Shown: piece after piece, positions 9,492 to 18,660 of the stretch
How positions within the stretch are numbered: position 1 is the first letter of the stretch
Layout of the letters: every line of letters starts with the position of its first letter
Assembly: GCA_041745535.1 (NCBI GenBank)
Contig: JBGTIS010000349.1
Span: forward strand, 1 to 29,499
Origin: JBGTIS01 sp041745535
Lineage (GTDB): Bacteria; Bacteroidota; Bacteroidia; Cytophagales; Cyclobacteriaceae
DNA length: 29,499 nucleotides
Reading direction: 5' to 3'
Translations under genes and position numbers: made by a program
The notes under the pieces: model-generated
Database searches by the model: none
Told to the model about the DNA's origin: nothing
What the model saw: the letters and a program-made list of their open reading frames with translations, nothing else

Positions 9492-12400
9492 GTGATAACC
9501 ACTGAAGCCAAAACTACCGCCTCTCATCACCAGCCCCAAACTGGTCAGCCTTTTTTTCATAAGGAAAGGCGAGGTACGTTTTTTTCTGCCACAGATACCG
9601 ATATTCAAACCAAACCTTTTTTTACTATCACCCACGCTGCTTCTAATAATGGATTTGGCAAAATTCAACCCGGGATAAAAGAAAATTCATTTACAAAGAA
9701 AATTCAAACCAAACCCTTCGTCGCTGCCAAAGGGTTAACCATCGGCCAGCCCAACGACCCGTACGAAAAAGAAGCCGATGCCATGGCCGATCAGGTAGTG
9801 CAACGGTTGAGTGAAGATTCTATTCAGAAAAAAAGAGATATGCCCATTTTTTCAATAACGCCTTTCTTGCAAAAGAAATGCGAGGCCTGTGAGGAAGAGG
9901 ATAAACTACAAAAAAAGGAAGACAGGTTCACACAAAGAAAATCCGAAGTTGAGCCTGTCGCGGATAATACTTTCCAAACTTCTCTTAAAACTATTATCCC
10001 GCCTGTAACCAATCCTGTTTCCAGTATTGCACCGGTACAAACCAAATGTGCTGCCACTGAAAAAGAAAACTTATCGCGAAAAAATGAGGAAGAAGAGAAT
10101 CAGCGGGAATCAGGCCTGGAATTACAGCGCAATACTGAACTAAATTTGCCCGATCCCCCTCAGGATGAAAATAATAATACGAATACCACGATTAATCTGA
10201 AATGTGAAGCCTGCGAACAGGAAGAAAAATTACAAAAATCGGAGTTGAAAGAAGAAGCGGAAATGCCTGCCGTAATGACAAAATCTGATGAGAACATGCC
10301 GACAGACTTCTCCGGATTAGAAAGTCAGCTTTCCAGTTCCAAAGGTTCAGGATCGCCTTTATCAGCCCCTACCCGCTCGGCTATGGAAACTGCTTTCGGC
10401 ACTGATTTCAGCAAGGTGAATATCCATACCGACAATCAGGCGGTAGGCATGAACAAAAGCTTACAGGCACAGGCCTTTACGCATGGCGCTGACATTTATT
10501 TTAATGAAGGCAAATACAATCCGGCCAGTGCCTCCGGCCAGCACTTGCTGGCGCATGAACTGACCCATGTGGTACAACAAAACGAGGCGAATGATGCTAA
10601 AACAAAAAACAGCCCCAATCAGGTTTCAAAAAAAATATCTGATAACGGAAATAGTATCATTCAAAGGCTTTCATTGGAAGACCTGAAATATGCGAGTCCG
10701 CTTTATTGGAATTACCGCGTCACGAAGTGGGCAGGGGGCAAAGCCTGGCAGGGAATACAGGACGTGAATGAACAATTCGACTCCCTTACACAAAGTTTCT
10801 TAAATATGGGAAAAGATGAATACTACGATATACAGGGAGAAACCGCCTTTTCACCAGGCTTAACACTCCTGCTCTATATGTTGAATTACTTTGAAAGAAA
10901 CCGTACCAACAAGGTTCCGGTCAAAATAAAATACGGTAGTTTGGGCAAAGGCACAATTATACTGGAAGCTGATAATAATTATGATTTCAGTACCAGTGGA
11001 ACATATATTATTGGTATTGACCACCCAGCTTTGCAGGTTGACACCAAACAAAAAGCGCTTGCGCTGGAGGTCAATCTTTCAAAAAATATTATAACGGGAA
11101 AAATCGGTGTACCCAAGGGGCGAAACGGAGATGAAATAAGGGAAAACAAAGACATGCCATTCATCAGTTATGGTGGATTTAATTATGAAGCATTATATCC
11201 GGTTATTTTCGGTGAAGCTTACGATGGGAAAAATTTCAAAACTATTGTGTATGAAAATTACTTAATGGGGGGGTATATTAAATATCTGGTAGGCGGGTAT
11301 TTAGATATTGAACACCAGCACAAAATATTAAGCATTCTCTCCATCGTAGATGACCAATATAGCTGGTTGGGAGAATTGGATACCCACATTACCGGTAGCG
11401 AAACCAATACACTTTCCGTGGAGCGAACACCCGGAGGGCTATTAAGCGCGGAATCTGATGAGATGAAATTGGATGGTCACTGGAAAGGGCAAGGTTTTAC
11501 TTTAGATGGTGGATTGCATATTGTTTATTCAAATAAAACTATTGAAATATATGGCAGTGCCAAATATAAATCAAAACGGGCCGAAGGTGCTGTCAACATC
11601 GCTGTTTTACCGGAATCCAAAGCCCAAATGCTGTTCCGGCAGCATGTGCCAGCAAAAAATAAGGAAGAAGTAACAGGCAGTAAAAAGGGAGAAGAAACAA
11701 ATTTCCCCAATGATCCGCTCGCGCTTACCGCCTGGGGCAATTTTCATTTCAAATTAATTGATAAGGCAAAAAAGCTCTCAGGAGATGCCGCTTTTGCCGT
11801 TAGCCCGGAAGGATATGTGGTAACCGCTGGTCAGGTGAAATTACAAAAAGATTTTATACTGATGGATGCCCAGGCCAAGGAATATACTTTGTTCGAAGAC
11901 GAAATGTCCACCAAAATTTACATTGGGGGCGTGCCCGTGGAATTATCCTTACGTGGAGATATTAAAGCCGGTTACCGGATAGGGCCCATAGCCATGTATG
12001 AGTTAATAGCTACCGGCACCTACTCCAATCATCCTGATTATGCCAGTGAATTGTGCCTGGGGGCAAAATTTGAAATGCCCGCCAATTTATACATTCAGTT
12101 AAACCTGGTAGCGGCGGCTGGTATCAGTGTGGGATATAAATATCTGAGTATCACCTTTGTGGAGGTAGGCGGAAAACTAACTGGAAGAGCGGATTTGAAC
12201 GCCTATGTAAACGCAAAACCTTCCATTGGCGTGCGAAAGGAAAAAGATGGGGAACCTGAATATTGCCTGTCAGGTAAATTATATGCCGGTGGCGAACTCG
12301 TGGTTAGTCTCGAAACGGGACTGGAAATTTCTGTTTTCAGAAAAATAAAAACTGACAGCGGTGGGGAAGATAAAAAGCAAATCGGGAAGAAAGACAGTTT

Positions 12401-13757
12401 TGCCAACTGGACACTTGGCAATTTCGGGTTTGAATTGCAGGCAGACTATACCCTGGGTAAAGATGAAAAACCTGAATTCACTTTTTCGGGGGGCAAATTT
12501 GACAAAGCCGGATTTTTAAGGGCTTTTAACAGAAAATCCAAAACCGATAAAGCTGCCAAAGCCAAATTAAAAGGTGGTTTTGAACAGGAAGGCGAACAAA
12601 AAGGAATCGCGGGTAGCGAATCTGTCAAAGACAAAGAAATAAGCGAAAGCGATCAGCCCCTTGGACCATTCGAACTTGTTGAAGATTTTAAAATGAATGG
12701 TACACCACACAAGTTGTACCTGGTGGTAAGTGGCACAGAAGGTAATCCTGACGTAAAACTGGAAATGGCTTCCACACGTGAAGATTTAATTGAAAAGATA
12801 AATGAGGAAATCGCGGCCCTTGAAAAAATCAATTCCTCGATTTGGCTCATCGTATCTGGTGAACTCACAGAAGAGCAACAAAAGAAAATTCAAATGCGCA
12901 TAAATCGCCTTATACGCATTAGAGAAAAGGCTGAAAAAGTAAAGACCTCAGTAACCACGAAAGTCGCTGACCCGGCCACCCCAACAGACATCGCGGCCCC
13001 GGGATTTGAAGCTTTAGACGATGAAATCGGTGATTTTGGCGATCAGTTCGGCGTTAATGATTTGGGTGATACAACCGGAACTGTTCCTACTACAGATATA
13101 CCCACCGACAAACCACCTGAAGGAGTGGACATTATATTGGTACTGCCTCCGCAAAAAGCTGTTCATTTCAGGTTGTATAAAAAAATGGTTGACCAGGGTT
13201 CTTTACAGCACAGTACGGAACGGGAAGAAAGAGATACAAACCAGCAAACCACCTGGGATAATAACATAGGCTCAAGCATGCCAAGAGGCACTTATTGCCA
13301 GGGCAGAGGACTGGGATTAACTGAAGCGGATATTTTCCGTCCATATTGGTCCAAACGGTATCTGGATGCAAGTAGAAAATCCAGGAAAAAGCCTCGTGAA
13401 TCAACAGACATCCCTCGCATGCAGGTTGACCATGTTATCGAATGGCAGGTACGTCCTATCGCCGGAGCGGTTTGGCTTGATCTGCCCTGGAATTTTGAAT
13501 TAATGGATGCTTCTTCCAATGGATCTTCCGGACCCAAAATGAAAGGCAACATCGATAAAGAACGGGAACGATTGGCTGAGAAAACCGGGGATAATAGCTG
13601 GTTAACCAAAGACATTACCTTCACAATAGTTACTGTAGAGGGAAGTGCCGCCGCCGAGCGCTGGAGCTCCGAGGAAATCGAAGATGGAGATCATCTTGAT
13701 ACTTACCGGATACTTACCGGCGAAGTGAATGATCCTGAAAAAGAGAAAACATGTTAA
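9492..13757 (+). CDS. Giant DUF4157 eCIS cargo protein with C-terminal HNH-like nuclease candidate
   Basis: A 1421-residue multidomain protein, probably cargo or toxin. The GTG at 9492 is chosen because the translation there (ITTEAK) parallels the KAAEAK openings of two neighbours; the overlapping ATG at 9490 reads into an immediate stop. The leader has three FF pairs and the IGQPNDPYEKEADAMAD block at about 84-100. Two intact CxxC motifs are at C130/C133 and C238/C241, with one degenerate copy at C186 where the second Cys is Thr. DUF4157 ends at HELTH 355-359. Residues about 420-1060 are long and beta-rich with many Gly turns. A coiled-coil-prone stretch lies at about 1097-1150. The C-terminus carries D1313-H1314-V-I-E-W-Q and W-N1334-F-E-L-M-D-A-S-S-N1343-G-S-S-G, which fits a DH...N...N HNH-type nuclease fold. 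The nuclease call is motif-based inference. Confidence 0.75.
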   Translation: MITTEAKTTASHHQPQTGQPFFHKERRGTFFSATDTDIQTKPFFTITHAASNNGFGKIQPGIKENSFTKKIQTKPFVAAKGLTIGQPNDPYEKEADAMADQVVQRLSEDSIQKKRDMPIFSITPFLQKKCEACEEEDKLQKKEDRFTQRKSEVEPVADNTFQTSLKTIIPPVTNPVSSIAPVQTKCAATEKENLSRKNEEEENQRESGLELQRNTELNLPDPPQDENNNTNTTINLKCEACEQEEKLQKSELKEEAEMPAVMTKSDENMPTDFSGLESQLSSSKGSGSPLSAPTRSAMETAFGTDFSKVNIHTDNQAVGMNKSLQAQAFTHGADIYFNEGKYNPASASGQHLLAHELTHVVQQNEANDAKTKNSPNQVSKKISDNGNSIIQRLSLEDLKYASPLYWNYRVTKWAGGKAWQGIQDVNEQFDSLTQSFLNMGKDEYYDIQGETAFSPGLTLLLYMLNYFERNRTNKVPVKIKYGSLGKGTIILEADNNYDFSTSGTYIIGIDHPALQVDTKQKALALEVNLSKNIITGKIGVPKGRNGDEIRENKDMPFISYGGFNYEALYPVIFGEAYDGKNFKTIVYENYLMGGYIKYLVGGYLDIEHQHKILSILSIVDDQYSWLGELDTHITGSETNTLSVERTPGGLLSAESDEMKLDGHWKGQGFTLDGGLHIVYSNKTIEIYGSAKYKSKRAEGAVNIAVLPESKAQMLFRQHVPAKNKEEVTGSKKGEETNFPNDPLALTAWGNFHFKLIDKAKKLSGDAAFAVSPEGYVVTAGQVKLQKDFILMDAQAKEYTLFEDEMSTKIYIGGVPVELSLRGDIKAGYRIGPIAMYELIATGTYSNHPDYASELCLGAKFEMPANLYIQLNLVAAAGISVGYKYLSITFVEVGGKLTGRADLNAYVNAKPSIGVRKEKDGEPEYCLSGKLYAGGELVVSLETGLEISVFRKIKTDSGGEDKKQIGKKDSFANWTLGNFGFELQADYTLGKDEKPEFTFSGGKFDKAGFLRAFNRKSKTDKAAKAKLKGGFEQEGEQKGIAGSESVKDKEISESDQPLGPFELVEDFKMNGTPHKLYLVVSGTEGNPDVKLEMASTREDLIEKINEEIAALEKINSSIWLIVSGELTEEQQKKIQMRINRLIRIREKAEKVKTSVTTKVADPATPTDIAAPGFEALDDEIGDFGDQFGVNDLGDTTGTVPTTDIPTDKPPEGVDIILVLPPQKAVHFRLYKKMVDQGSLQHSTEREERDTNQQTTWDNNIGSSMPRGTYCQGRGLGLTEADIFRPYWSKRYLDASRKSRKKPRESTDIPRMQVDHVIEWQVRPIAGAVWLDLPWNFELMDASSNGSSGPKMKGNIDKERERLAEKTGDNSWLTKDITFTIVTVEGSAAAERWSSEEIEDGDHLDTYRILTGEVNDPEKEKTC

Positions 13758-13796
13758 ATGATGATAATATTTTCATGAACCTCAATAACGATTGTC

Positions 13797-14225
13797 ATGG
13801 CTAAACAAGAAAGAACAAAAAAGGGAACCTTCGCTTTTCAATACGCGGCGAAGTTTATTTGTACGTCGAATATCCCGGGTACGTCGCAAACCACCGGGGC
13901 TTTCCTGCCCGGTACGTATCTCACAGCCGTCAATATTCATAATCCGCACGAGCATGAAATCAGAATGCGAAAGAAACTGGCCTCCCCCATTCAGATTTCC
14001 GACTATCTGGATGGCGCGCTAAAGCCAGACGGAGTGGAAAGAGTAGTATGCGATCAGATACAGGATTTTAATATCCATAGTATTCATGGGTTTGAAGGTT
14101 TCCTGGTGATTGAAAGCACCCACAGCCTGGATGTGGTAGCCGTGTATACGGCTGGTAAAACAGGAGGAAATGTGGTAAGTATAGACGTGGAAGCAATTAA
14201 GGAAAGGAAGTTATATGATGCCTGA
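13797..14225 (+). CDS. Conserved beta-rich hypothetical protein
   Basis: A 142-residue protein starting 39 bp after the giant cargo gene. It has no signal peptide or membrane segment. The pattern is beta-strand rich: YAAKFICTS near the start, PGTYLTAVNIHNPHEHEI in the middle, then FLVIESTHSLDVVAVYTAG and a closing VVSIDVEAIKER. I recall similar PGTY.TA.N.HNP plus LDVVAVYT proteins as small conserved hypotheticals in various bacteria, most likely with an Ig-like sandwich fold, but no function is established to my knowledge. It lacks the FF leader and CxxC motifs, so it is probably not delivered by the same signal. Its place directly after a nuclease-like toxin candidate would suit an immunity or accessory role, but the sequence does not show this. 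Confidence 0.6.
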   Translation: MAKQERTKKGTFAFQYAAKFICTSNIPGTSQTTGAFLPGTYLTAVNIHNPHEHEIRMRKKLASPIQISDYLDGALKPDGVERVVCDQIQDFNIHSIHGFEGFLVIESTHSLDVVAVYTAGKTGGNVVSIDVEAIKERKLYDA

Positions 14226-14351
14226 TCGCTCGCTTTACCCTGATTTAAAAGCGTACCACTTCAACCGTACAGGAACCAGGGGAAATTACAAACCACCAAT
14301 AAAGCACTATTTGACTGATTTGATTAGGATAGGTTTATGCAAGAATACTAA
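14226..14351 (+). promoter_or_regulatory. Largest intergenic gap, with a weak Bacteroidota-type promoter candidate
   Basis: At 126 bp this is the longest gap in the window. TAGGTTTA at 14330-14337 matches 7 of 8 positions of the Bacteroidota -7 element TAnnTTTG. A TTTG lies at 14310-14313, but the 16-bp spacing is shorter than usual, and a start site here would give a very short leader before the ATG at 14352. No hairpin terminator was seen. The match is suggestive only. Confidence 0.2.
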
Positions 14352-16034
14352 ATGAAAGCTGCTGAAGCAAAAACACCGACCACCGCCTATCGGCACAGTA
14401 CTCCATTTTTTGGAAGAGAAAATGGACAGCATTTTTTTGGAAATATTGCTAAACCAAAGTCTTTTTTTCAAAAATCATCCACCGTACAGCCCAAACTCTC
14501 CATCGGTCAGCATAATGATCCTTATGAGCGCGAAGCCGATTCAGTGGCAGATCAGGTGGTGCAGCGATTGAGCACATCAGATACCTTACAAACCAAACCT
14601 GTAGCTACTGCCGGAACTATTATGCCGCTTGTACAAACTAAATGTACCGCCTGTGAAGAGGAAGAAAAACCGCAAAAGAAGAATAATGAGGAAGACAGGT
14701 TAAAAGACAAATTGCAAAAGAAACCCATTTTTGAAAGCAATGCCAAACAACCCGATGAGGATATACAAAGAAAATGTACCGCCTGTGAGAAGGAGGAAAA
14801 GTTGCAAAAAAAGAGTGATGATAATTCCGCTCAATCCGCCATAGAAAGCCGTCTGGCTTCCGCTAAAGGTTCAGGTAGCTCTTTGCCAAACCACACACGG
14901 CAGCAAATGGAATCTTCCTTCGGAGTAGATTTTAGTGGTGTGCGAATTCACAGCGATAGTGCAGCGGTGCAACTGAGTAAAGATTTACAGGCGCAGGCTT
15001 TTACGCATGGGAATGATATTTACTTTAATACAGGAAAGTATGACACGCATAGTGTGGGCGGAAAACATTTACTGGCACATGAGCTAACACATGTTATGCA
15101 GCAGGGGCTGCATACACATCAAAGAATTGACAGGGCTTGTTTACCATCTCCTCCTTGCCCGGCTCCAGGCAGTTCAACCCCTATCCCCGGGTCTGCAGAG
15201 GACTTTAGTGACCGGGAGGAGGCAGCCGAAGTGAGCCCTAGAGCAAGAAGAAAGAGGATGAGCTGTAGCAGGGCTACCTCAACCGGGCATGCGGGTCGTG
15301 CATTACAGCTGGAAAATTTCCTGCGATTATTTGATCCAGCTTTGCGGGCTAAAATTCACGGAATTTTCATTGATGCTGATATGTCAGGCGGCACTGGTGC
15401 ATTCGTCACTGCCTGTAATGGTTCGGGCGGTTGGGAAGATTTGGCTATGCCAACTGGCTGTACTGTTCCACAATTCGCTGGTGCCACTAAACCCTGTGTT
15501 TTTGTTCATGGAAATTTAAATCAGGAGGCATTCCAGTTTAATAGAACAACCAATCCAACCATCGGTGGTTTACCAAGAGAAGATTGGAGAATACAAACTT
15601 TACAGACCCTAACCCATGAAGTGCAGCATACTATATTTGATACCGCCATTGCCGGGCGTGCGGTGCCTGCAGGGACTGTAGGATGTCCGCGTTCCAGGGT
15701 AGAAGCGGAGCTTACAGAATTGAACGCAATTTTTAGTGAATTTCCTTTAGTAATTCGGGCCGTACCAGCAGCACCTGGACCAGCAAGAACTAATGCGATG
15801 CAAAGACTGAATAACTGGTTTAGTGATGCGATTACCAATCCCGATGAAAGTCTGGCAGGCACACTGAAAGCCATGCGATGTACTTGTAATTGCGCTGAAG
15901 TGAATGCGCACATACGCGATATATTTAACTTCGTTTCCAGCAGTTGGTCAGTGCCGGAAAGAACTGCCTTTAACACTGAACTGCGCAGACCTGTTTGGAA
16001 TGTTTCTCCTATAGATTTAAACTGGCCGCTGTAA
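14352..16034 (+). CDS. DUF4157 eCIS cargo protein with C-terminal zincin-like domain
   Basis: A 560-residue cargo candidate. The leader starts with MKAAEAK, nearly identical at DNA level to the gene at 7884, with FF pairs (PFFG, HFFGN, SFFQKSS) and IGQHNDPYEREAD. CxxC motifs are at C98/C101 and C142/C145, each followed by an E-rich, K/Q-rich tail. DUF4157 ends at HELTH 243-247. The C-terminal domain (about 300-560) has a second HExxH, H422-E-V-Q-H426, in the context LTHEVQHTIFD. Acidic residues E451 and E453 lie 25-27 residues downstream and could supply the third metal ligand. This arrangement supports a metallopeptidase-like fold acting on a delivered target, but I cannot name the family. 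Several Cys residues in the domain suggest further structure. No signal peptide is present. Confidence 0.78.
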   Translation: MKAAEAKTPTTAYRHSTPFFGRENGQHFFGNIAKPKSFFQKSSTVQPKLSIGQHNDPYEREADSVADQVVQRLSTSDTLQTKPVATAGTIMPLVQTKCTACEEEEKPQKKNNEEDRLKDKLQKKPIFESNAKQPDEDIQRKCTACEKEEKLQKKSDDNSAQSAIESRLASAKGSGSSLPNHTRQQMESSFGVDFSGVRIHSDSAAVQLSKDLQAQAFTHGNDIYFNTGKYDTHSVGGKHLLAHELTHVMQQGLHTHQRIDRACLPSPPCPAPGSSTPIPGSAEDFSDREEAAEVSPRARRKRMSCSRATSTGHAGRALQLENFLRLFDPALRAKIHGIFIDADMSGGTGAFVTACNGSGGWEDLAMPTGCTVPQFAGATKPCVFVHGNLNQEAFQFNRTTNPTIGGLPREDWRIQTLQTLTHEVQHTIFDTAIAGRAVPAGTVGCPRSRVEAELTELNAIFSEFPLVIRAVPAAPGPARTNAMQRLNNWFSDAITNPDESLAGTLKAMRCTCNCAEVNAHIRDIFNFVSSSWSVPERTAFNTELRRPVWNVSPIDLNWPL

Positions 16035-16071
16035 ATATTTTATGAAAACTGAAATGAATAATAAGAATTAG

Positions 16072-17373
16072 GTGAAAGCACACCATACCCATAAAGAACC
16101 ATCGGGGCCGATCCGTAAAAAAAATTTTTTCTCCCGGGAAAGCAATTCTCTTTTTGCCCGAGACTATCATTTCTTTACCCAAAAGTCAAACCAAACACCA
16201 GCGCTCCAACCCAAACTCGCTAGCAGTCAGCCTATTGCGGGAAAACATATATTAGCCCATGAATTAACGCATACGGTTCAACAGAAAGAGACAGCCCCCG
16301 GTTTACAACAAAGCCCACAACCAAATCAGAAAGTTGAAGATTGTTTAACACAAAAAAATGGCGCGCTGCTGCCTGGAAAGGTAGGCGTGGTAGAACAGAT
16401 TAATCGCGATGTTGGATTAGAGGAGATATTGGGGAAAGATAGAGCTGCCCTGGAAGCAGAGATAAGGCAGAATAAAGATGCCCGTCGCTTTGTTTGCGAA
16501 GCCGGCATTAGTGCGATGCTGGCCCTTTATTATAACAGGGATTATAAAAAAAGAATTTTTGTTGAAAAGGCTCGAAAAAGTTTATCAATACATCCGGAGT
16601 ATTATTCTTTTACAGGTTCCGACAAAACAAAGCAAACCAAAGAGATGCTCGAAAAGAAGTACGGTATTTTTATCGAAAGCGGAAATAAACCCTGGAGCCC
16701 GAGAGATACTGTTTTACTTGCGGAAGCTTTGGGTAAGCTTACTGAAAAAGAAATCCCATTAATCAGTAACTATCATTTCATCCGCTGGACCAACCGATGC
16801 CATCAGCTGATGAAAATAAACCCTGACTACACCTGCGACCTGGAAGATTATGGCGTTTGTGGCCTGCATGAACCGGAAATAGTGGATCGTAAATATACCA
16901 TCACCATGTACGATTGTATGGGCGGAGATCCGGATGATGAGGCCGAACCGGGATATCAGGTGCGGCCCGGCGCTGAAACTATTGTACATGAAATTGGGCA
17001 TGCCATGGAATTTGGTAAAAAAAGACTTGCCATTGAAAAAGCTTTTGATGCCAAAAAAGAATATGAACGCATTAAAAAGCAATCAGCGGCTGCCACAACT
17101 GCCGCCGGGAAAGCGGCTATAGCGGAAAAATTAATAGCAGCTAAAAAAGCAAAAGATGAGGTTGAGAAAGCAATGGATGCCACGCTGGCAGGAGCACCTA
17201 TTGAAAAATTTAAAAAACTGATAAAGAGAAAAAAACCGCTGACACCTTATTCCGGAAAAAACGACGCAGAGGCCTTCGCTGAAGCTTATATGCTATTCAA
17301 AGTGGCGCCTGAAAAGTTAAAAAAAGCGAATAAACCCCTGTTTAACTGGTTTAATCAGGGAGGGTATTTATAA
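16072..17373 (+). CDS. eCIS cargo-like metallopeptidase with nearly deleted DUF4157
   Basis: A 433-residue protein with a GTG start at 16072 (KAHHTHKEP); no closer in-frame ATG leaves the leader intact. The leader keeps FF pairs (NFFSRE, HFFTQKS) and a PKLASSQP remnant, then jumps straight to the last DUF4157 helix (GKHILAHELTHTVQQ, HELTH at 63-67). The CxxC repeats and the FG.DFS...IHTD core, about 100-150 residues in the paralogs, are missing. The C-terminal domain has a second zinc motif H306-E-I-G-H310 in VHEIGHAMEFG. A conserved-looking N-D-A-E400-A-F-A-E404-A-Y lies 90 residues later and resembles the glutamate helix of lethal-factor-like gluzincins. A Lys/Ala-rich helical hairpin (about 315-375) is inserted between them. 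Peptidase function is inferred from these motifs. Confidence 0.75.
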   Translation: MKAHHTHKEPSGPIRKKNFFSRESNSLFARDYHFFTQKSNQTPALQPKLASSQPIAGKHILAHELTHTVQQKETAPGLQQSPQPNQKVEDCLTQKNGALLPGKVGVVEQINRDVGLEEILGKDRAALEAEIRQNKDARRFVCEAGISAMLALYYNRDYKKRIFVEKARKSLSIHPEYYSFTGSDKTKQTKEMLEKKYGIFIESGNKPWSPRDTVLLAEALGKLTEKEIPLISNYHFIRWTNRCHQLMKINPDYTCDLEDYGVCGLHEPEIVDRKYTITMYDCMGGDPDDEAEPGYQVRPGAETIVHEIGHAMEFGKKRLAIEKAFDAKKEYERIKKQSAAATTAAGKAAIAEKLIAAKKAKDEVEKAMDATLAGAPIEKFKKLIKRKKPLTPYSGKNDAEAFAEAYMLFKVAPEKLKKANKPLFNWFNQGGYL

Positions 17374-17428
17374 AATGGCACTGGAAAAAGCAGCGCACTG
17401 ATATTTACATTTTTTTAATTGTGATACT

Positions 17429-18589
17429 ATGAAATCATCCATCGGAAAAGATAGTAAGGTTGCTACCGGATCGGCAAAACCCTTTTTTAATAAAGGTGGG
17501 AAGGATTCATTTTTTTCTAACGGCGAACAGCAAACACCTCCTTTTTTCAATGCCACTTCCATTCAGCCCAGTCTCCAGGTGGGTCTGCCCAACGATCCTT
17601 ATGAAATGGAAGCCGACCAGATAGCCAATCAGGTAGTAGGTAATTTTGATAAGGTAAATAGTATTCAACGAAAGCTGTCGTTTTTAGGGCTGCAACAACT
17701 TATTATTCAGCCCTTAGCCCTTAGCCGTCGCATCAGCAGAAAATTACAGAAAACTTTTTCCAAATCACCGCTCACGGTTCAGACTAAATGCAGCCACTGC
17801 GAACAGGAAGAACAAATGCAGGAAAAATCAGGCGATTTACAGTTTGCCGGAGAGGGGTCGGAGGTTTCGGCTGACGTTGAAAAGCAGATACAAAGTATGC
17901 GGGGCGGCGGACAGACCCTGGACAGTGTCACGAAAAGTTTGATGGACAATAGTTTTGGGGCAGACTTCAGCAAGGTACGCGTACACAACAACAGCCAGGC
18001 AGTACAAATGAGCCAGCGTTTAAATGCCCATGCATTCACTGTGGGCAGTGACGTATTTTTTAACCAGGGACGGTACCAGCCGCAAAGCAAATTGGGAGCT
18101 GGCCTGCTGGCGCACGAACTGGCCCATACCATACAACAGGGAGCTGTATTACAAACAAAAACAGCCAATACAGTTTCTGATACCAGTGACCTTGTAACCG
18201 CTCAGGCTCCCAATAATATGGTATCGTTTGGTAGTATTGAAAGAGTAGCCGGTCACGAGAAAAAAGCCATGCTGAAAGAACGGTCGGGATTAAAATTACA
18301 ACGATGCCCCTCCGGATCACCGGTTATGGTCAGGTACCGCAAATATGGGGGTACCGCCTTCGGTGTGGAATCAGGGGGAGGTTCCTGTCCGGCATATTGT
18401 GCCTGTAATGCCACCGATGAAACCGGAAATCCGATCACAGCAGGAGAAGCCAGGTATGTACCGCGACCCATTAATGGCAGGTGCCCGCCAGGCCTTCAGA
18501 TAGTTTGGCATGGTTCGATTGTCAAATCAGTAACCCCTCTTGAGGCAGAACCATGCGGGCCCGGAGAAACAAGGAGTGGATGTAGCTAA
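17429..18589 (+). CDS. DUF4157 eCIS cargo protein with small Cys-rich C-terminal domain
   Basis: A 386-residue cargo candidate. The leader has three FF pairs (PFFNKG, SFFSNG, PFFNAT) and a VGLPNDPYEMEADQIAN block at about 51-67. One CxxC lies at C121/C124 (CSHCEQEEQ). Its DUF4157 core reads FGADFSKVRVHNNSQAV and ends in HELAH (229-233), where the paralogs have HELTH. Between leader and CxxC is a basic stretch (about 80-115) not seen in the others. After DUF4157 a linker leads to a C-terminal module of about 95 residues (about 291-386) rich in Cys and Gly, with CPAYCAC and CGPGETRSGC segments. I do not recognise this module. No catalytic motif is visible, so it could be a binding or small toxin domain. 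The gene is 55 bp from its upstream neighbour. Confidence 0.75.
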   Translation: MKSSIGKDSKVATGSAKPFFNKGGKDSFFSNGEQQTPPFFNATSIQPSLQVGLPNDPYEMEADQIANQVVGNFDKVNSIQRKLSFLGLQQLIIQPLALSRRISRKLQKTFSKSPLTVQTKCSHCEQEEQMQEKSGDLQFAGEGSEVSADVEKQIQSMRGGGQTLDSVTKSLMDNSFGADFSKVRVHNNSQAVQMSQRLNAHAFTVGSDVFFNQGRYQPQSKLGAGLLAHELAHTIQQGAVLQTKTANTVSDTSDLVTAQAPNNMVSFGSIERVAGHEKKAMLKERSGLKLQRCPSGSPVMVRYRKYGGTAFGVESGGGSCPAYCACNATDETGNPITAGEARYVPRPINGRCPPGLQIVWHGSIVKSVTPLEAEPCGPGETRSGCS

Positions 18590-18660
18590 GCCAGGGTTTT
18601 GTATGACAATTATTTATAACAGAAAGATACTGATCATATAATTAATAAAAATAAACCGAC

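Noticed and set aside
13792..14022. 76-residue open frame overlapping the beta-rich hypothetical gene
   Set aside because: The overlapping frame starting at 13797 is longer and has conserved-looking motifs; this one is rich in Arg/Pro/Ser as expected of an off-frame reading.
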